Of a stretch of DNA of 64,000 nt, positions 60,358 through 64,000 are shown in pieces. Position 1 is the stretch's first letter. The number at the start of each line of letters is the position of its first letter. A program made the translations under genes and the position numbers. This DNA is from Chelonoidis abingdonii (Eukaryota; Chordata; Testudines; Testudinidae): positions 134,143,439 through 134,207,438 of the forward strand of contig NC_133771.1 of assembly GCF_003597395.2 (NCBI RefSeq). The letters run 5' to 3'. The notes under the pieces were generated by a model that saw only the letters and a program-made list of their open reading frames with translations, did no database searches and was not told where the DNA came from.

Positions 60358-61410
60358 GTTAGAACTATAGGAATTGCCATATTGGATTAGACTAATTGTC
60401 CATATAGTCCAGTATCCTGTCTCTGAGAGTGGGCAGCAGCAGATGCCAGGGGGTGGGGGCAGTGCCCCGAGTAAGCAGATGTAGAATAATGGGTCCCCAT
60501 GAGAGTCTCATCCTAATAGCAATTTAAAATATGAACCATGAGATTTTAATCCCATCTAGAACTGTTTGCAATAATTGTTATGACTCGGTATTCTTAAGGC
60601 CAAACATTTAGTAAGAGTCAATATCCCATGACAGTGAGTTCCACAATCTAATTATCAGTTTTGAATTTGCCATCTTTCACTTTCCGGAATGTCTCCTTTT
60701 GGTAGTGGAGTCTTTCTCACATAGCTCTAGTTAGTAGTTTCTCACCACTACTAATTATTTTAGATATTTTTATTAGACCCACTTTTGTTCATTTCCTTAC
60801 TAAAGGAAATTATCTTAATCTTTTCAATGTCTTCATAGGAGAGTTTTTCTAGGGCTCTGATTATAGAGTTTAAGGCCAGAATGGACCACTAGATTATTAA
60901 TACAACTTGCACATCACAGGGCACTAAACCCAATCCACTTATCTTTGCATCGAGCCCAGTAACCAGAATTAGACTAAAATATTACAGAATCCTGTAACGT
61001 CTGTTAGTTCAAATATTTCCTTCCAATGTACATTATGTTGTTCTTGTCAACATTGAAATTCATCTACCATCACGTTGCCCATTTACTTAGTATGGTGAAG
61101 TCCCTCTGAAGTTCCTCAGTCATCTCTGGATCTTAACTCTGTGTTATCTGCAGACTTTGCTTTCTCACTCCTTATTCCCCCTTTCCCACATAATAAATAT
61201 GTTAACCAACACTGGACCTAATATGAAAACTTGGTAAACTATATTGCCATGATGAAAGTTGGCCATTTGTCTACTTTGTTTTTTGTCTTGGTCATTTTTC
61301 ATCCATGGTAATACTATTCTTCTGAGTCCATGACTAGTTTCTTTAGTAGCATCTTGTGAGAGACCTTGTCAAAGGCCTTCTGAAAGCCTAATTAAAATAC
61401 TCCTGTTTTT
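60358..61410 (-). mobile_element. CR1 LINE copy
   Basis: Reverse-strand CR1 from the 3' end (TTAGAACTATAGGAATTGCC) to CAAAGGCCTTCTGAAAGCC. A second CR1-type 3' end (about 60853-60950, TAAGGCCAGAATGGACCACT) is embedded, so a younger fragment may be nested. Confidence 0.7.
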
Positions 61411-61519
61411 GTAGCACTTAGGGAAAATGTGGGTTGATATGTGGGGATGATAAGATACTTAGTAATGGGAGTCTTGGGGCTCAGAAGAGGGCATTTTTAA
61501 TTTTTTATTGTGATGAGCC

Positions 61520-61551
61520 TACTAAGAGAGAGAGAGAGAGAGTGTGTGTGT
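61520..61551. repeat. (GA)n(GT)n microsatellite
   Basis: A run of AGAGAG passing directly into GTGTGT. Confidence 0.85.
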
Positions 61552-62171
61552 GCTTGGATTTGAACTGTTGGATTAAAAAAAATCTGATGTTTTTTAAGCG
61601 TATGGTGTTTAGAAATTAAGATAGGCACCAGATGTATCTAAATAAATATCACAAGTGAATCTATATGTCTTCAGGTAAAACCTGAATGTATATGGGTCAC
61701 TTGTGGGTAGACATTTGGATATTTACTACTTCATTTCCTGTCATTCTCATTTTTCATAGTTCAGTGCACTCTTCAATACAAGTTTCAGCACTTTCATTGT
61801 TAAGTTAAACTTAATTGGATTTATACTTCTGCTTTGGAATAATTTCACTTTTCTATTTATAGCGGTTTGGAAGCTGTTTATGCATATAATTTGTCATTCC
61901 CTTCCCTCAGTGTGGAGCATGTAAATCCTCCAAGAGACTTGTTTTCTCAATGGAACTTCAGGGCCTATGGTTTCAACCCTCGTAAACAATGCTTTAAGCA
62001 GTATTAATTCCCACAGAAATCCAGGAGGTAAGCAGGAGATGTTGAAATGGATGGTTGCTCTTTTCTTTATTCTCCTTTCATCACACAGAAGAAAGATCCC
62101 ATTCAGGAGTTCTATTCTGAAGTGTGAGAAGCTGATGCAAATACACTATTTCTTTTTTCTCCTTCTACAAC

Positions 62172-62250
62172 AGGGGTGGGCAAACTGCGGCCCTTGGGAC
62201 CATTCTGCCCAGCCCCCGAGCTCCTGGCCCAGGAGGCTAGCCCCTGTGGT
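62172..62250. mobile_element. hAT MITE fragment
   Basis: Starts CAGGGGTGGGCAAACTGCGG, a Charlie-like hAT terminal motif related to that at 23096. The right end is truncated near GGCTAGCCCC. Confidence 0.6.
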
Positions 62251-62419
62251 GTTTAGATGTTGCTTGTGATTATTAGAACTGGGCGTTTGAAAGGATAGGA
62301 AACAGGAAGGATGGGGAAGGAGTTGAGGAGGCAGAGTGAGAGTTACAGAGAGTGCAGCAGCAGCTTGGTAAAGAGGTTTCCATTTTAAAAATAAAGTCCT
62401 GTTGAAGTTTGTTAGTACC

Positions 62420-62722
62420 TGTCATAAACAGATAGCTAAGGGTTAATGTTTCTTTTACCTGTAAAGGGTTAACAAAGGGAACCAAACACCTGACCAGAGG
62501 ACCAATCAGGAAACCGGATTTTTCAAAGCTTCAGGGAGGGAATTTTTGGGGTGTGTGTCTTTGTCTGTGTCTCTGCTCTGTGCTCTCTTGGTTATGAGAG
62601 TGATCTCTATCTCCAGGCTTTTCTAATCTTCTGTTTCCAAGTGTAAGTACAAAAGGTAGAAGACAATAAGGTTTTTTTATATTGTTTTTGTATTTACATG
62701 TGTGTAGTTGCTGGAATGTTTT
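62420..62722 (+). mobile_element. LTR, left part before the gap
   Basis: Begins TGTCATAAACAGATAGC, the reverse complement of the right ends of the solo LTRs at 44295-45099 and 51827-52661, so it is the same family in the opposite (forward) orientation. Shared motifs include GGTTAATGT, ACCAGAGGACCAATCAGG and GTAAAGGGTTAAC. It is cut by the assembly gap after 303 bp. Confidence 0.75.
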
Positions 62723-62822
62723 NNNNNNNNNNNNNNNNNNNNNNNNNNNNNNNNNNNNNNNNNNNNNNNNNNNNNNNNNNNNNNNNNNNNNNNNNNNNNN
62801 NNNNNNNNNNNNNNNNNNNNNN
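62723..62822. other. 100-N assembly gap
   Basis: Exactly 100 Ns, a conventional placeholder for a gap of unknown size. It separates two LTR pieces of the same family in opposite orientation. Confidence 0.99.
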
Positions 62823-63012
62823 TGGTCCCTCTTTGTCCCAAGAGCGAATAACGAACAAAACAAACAACACAAACAAAGACTTCTCTCCAGCAAGATTTGA
62901 AAATATCTTGTCCCCCCATTGGTCCTCTGGTCAATTGTCAGCCAGGTTCACTGAGCTTCTTAACCCTTTACAGGTAAAAGAGACATTAACCCTTACCCAT
63001 CTGTTTATGACA
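62823..63012 (-). mobile_element. LTR, right part after the gap
   Basis: Ends CCCATCTGTTTATGACA with ATTGGTCCTCTGGTCA inside, matching the right ends of the two solo LTRs above. It is therefore inverted relative to 62420-62722. The flanks of the pair (GTACC and CCCCTTC) do not match, so this is probably not one simple insertion. Confidence 0.75.
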
Positions 63013-63199
63013 CCCCTTCAAGCCCAGGGATCGAGAGGGAGAAATAGCCTGATGCTTGGTCCCAGGCTTGCATGGAGTTTTCTGCACACTGCCCTCTCCC
63101 TTCCTCAAGGCATGCTGGGAACTGCAGCTGGCAGGAACCCTCTAGCTCCTCTCCCTCCCCCACAATAGTGTCTTCTTTGTGCTACTCCTGAGGGCATTC

Positions 63200-64000
63200 T
63201 GTGCACAGTATTTTAAAATTCTGCAAGTTTTATTTTTCAGTAAATTCATGCAGAGGCTCCAGCATGGCAGTGGGGAGCACAGGCCACTGGCTGCGTGAAG
63301 GTGGGAGATCACCCTGCAGCCTCCCTATCCCTCACCCCAGGGACATGGACTCAGTGGTGAGATTGCACCTGACCCTGACACAGCACATGGCCTGGGCCGT
63401 CCCCAGAAACACACTGTGGTCCTGCCTGTTTGCACCTGGCATACCAGATGTGGGTCAGGCAGGCTCAACCAGGCAGGATCCAAGTGTGGAGGGGATCAGT
63501 GTGGGGGGATCCAGGTATGGGGTGGGAGGATTCTGTGTGTGACAATCTAGGTGCAGGCAGCTCAGTGGGGGGGTCTAGTTGTGGAGGATTCTGGATGCAC
63601 AGAGTCTCATTGGGGAGGGGGTTCCAGGTTCAGGGGCAATGGGACTCTGCAGGTGCTTCCAGGTGAAAGTGGTTGGGGCTCAGCAGAGGGGTCTGGATGG
63701 GAGTGTCTCAGCAGGGGTCTGGATGCTGGGGGATTGGGACTTGATGGGGTGGGGGTCTTGGTGCAGCTAGTTGGGGGTCAGTGGCTTGGGGGTCTGGATG
63801 TAGGGGCTCGGGGTAGTGTAGGGGGGGATGGGGCTTGTCAGTGTGGGGGTTTGAGTGCAGGGAGCTTAGTGGGGGGGGGTCTCGAGGCAGGGGATCTGGA
63901 TAAACGGGGACGCAAGGAGCTGGGGCTGGCGAGGCGTCGGTCCTGGTTGGCAGTGGGGGGGTGCCGGATCGGGTTGGCAGGGCTGGCAGGCAGGGGGGGG
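63200..64000. repeat. G-rich degenerate tandem tract
   Basis: From about 63470 the plus strand repeats loosely spaced variants of GGGGGTCTGGATG and GCAGGGAGCTTAGTGGGG at about 25-35 bp intervals up to the window end. Many runs of four or more G suggest quadruplex potential. Frames through it are Gly/Trp/Val-rich artefacts. The tract continues beyond the window. Confidence 0.5.

Overview
This is a vertebrate nuclear window, most likely from a turtle (Testudines). The protein-coding content is thin: two complete genes, a third with damaged 3' exons, and two promoter-linked first exons. It is split by long introns full of CR1 LINEs, Penelope-like elements (PLEs), hAT transposons and MITEs, a tRNA-derived SINE with a CR1-type tail, solo LTRs and a DIRS-like retroelement. 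I recognise this repeat mixture as chelonian from experience, not from a search. The gene order matches the human 6q27 block (WDR27 - C6orf120 - PHF10 - DYNLT2/TCTE3 - ERMARD).

Layout. 1-6.2 kb is gene-poor and repeat-rich. It ends in a composite PLE insertion (5261-6160) flanked by a 9-bp direct repeat. 6.25-7.2 kb is a CpG island with a perfect TCTCGCGAGA element. It appears to drive the single-coding-exon gene C6orf120 to the right (CDS 9993-10550) and a leftward gene, by synteny WDR27, whose coding exons I could not find. PHF10 (BAF45a) runs leftward from a CpG island at about 34.85 kb to its stop at 12.08 kb, tail-to-tail with C6orf120. I placed twelve coding exons from splice sites and protein similarity. 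Exons 1-9 form one clean 365-codon frame. Exons 10-12, which encode the two PHD fingers, are all present with canonical splice sites but carry many 1-2 base indels.

DYNLT2 (TCTE3, a Tctex1-family dynein light chain) also runs leftward. It has four coding exons at 37.95, 38.65, 39.72 and 57.84 kb, giving 189 codons. Its 17.9-kb first intron holds nearly all the large retroelements: an ERV-like LTR (40.6-41.6 kb), a decayed DIRS-like element (about 43.6-50 kb) with nested LTRs and a PLE hairpin, and two long reverse-strand CR1 copies (51.3-53.7 and 54.0-56.5 kb). A third CpG island at 57.5-58.5 kb covers the DYNLT2 start and probably a divergent rightward promoter (ERMARD by synteny; coding exons not seen). 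The last 5 kb holds a CR1, an LTR pair in opposite orientation around a 100-N gap, and a G-rich degenerate tandem tract.

I found no evidence of an undescribed biological system. The observations most worth a second look are the indel-damaged PHD exons of PHF10 (probably uncorrected sequence, possibly real loss), three fold-back PLE insertions each bounded by direct repeats, a fold-back hAT element with an 8-bp target duplication, and the shared bidirectional promoters.
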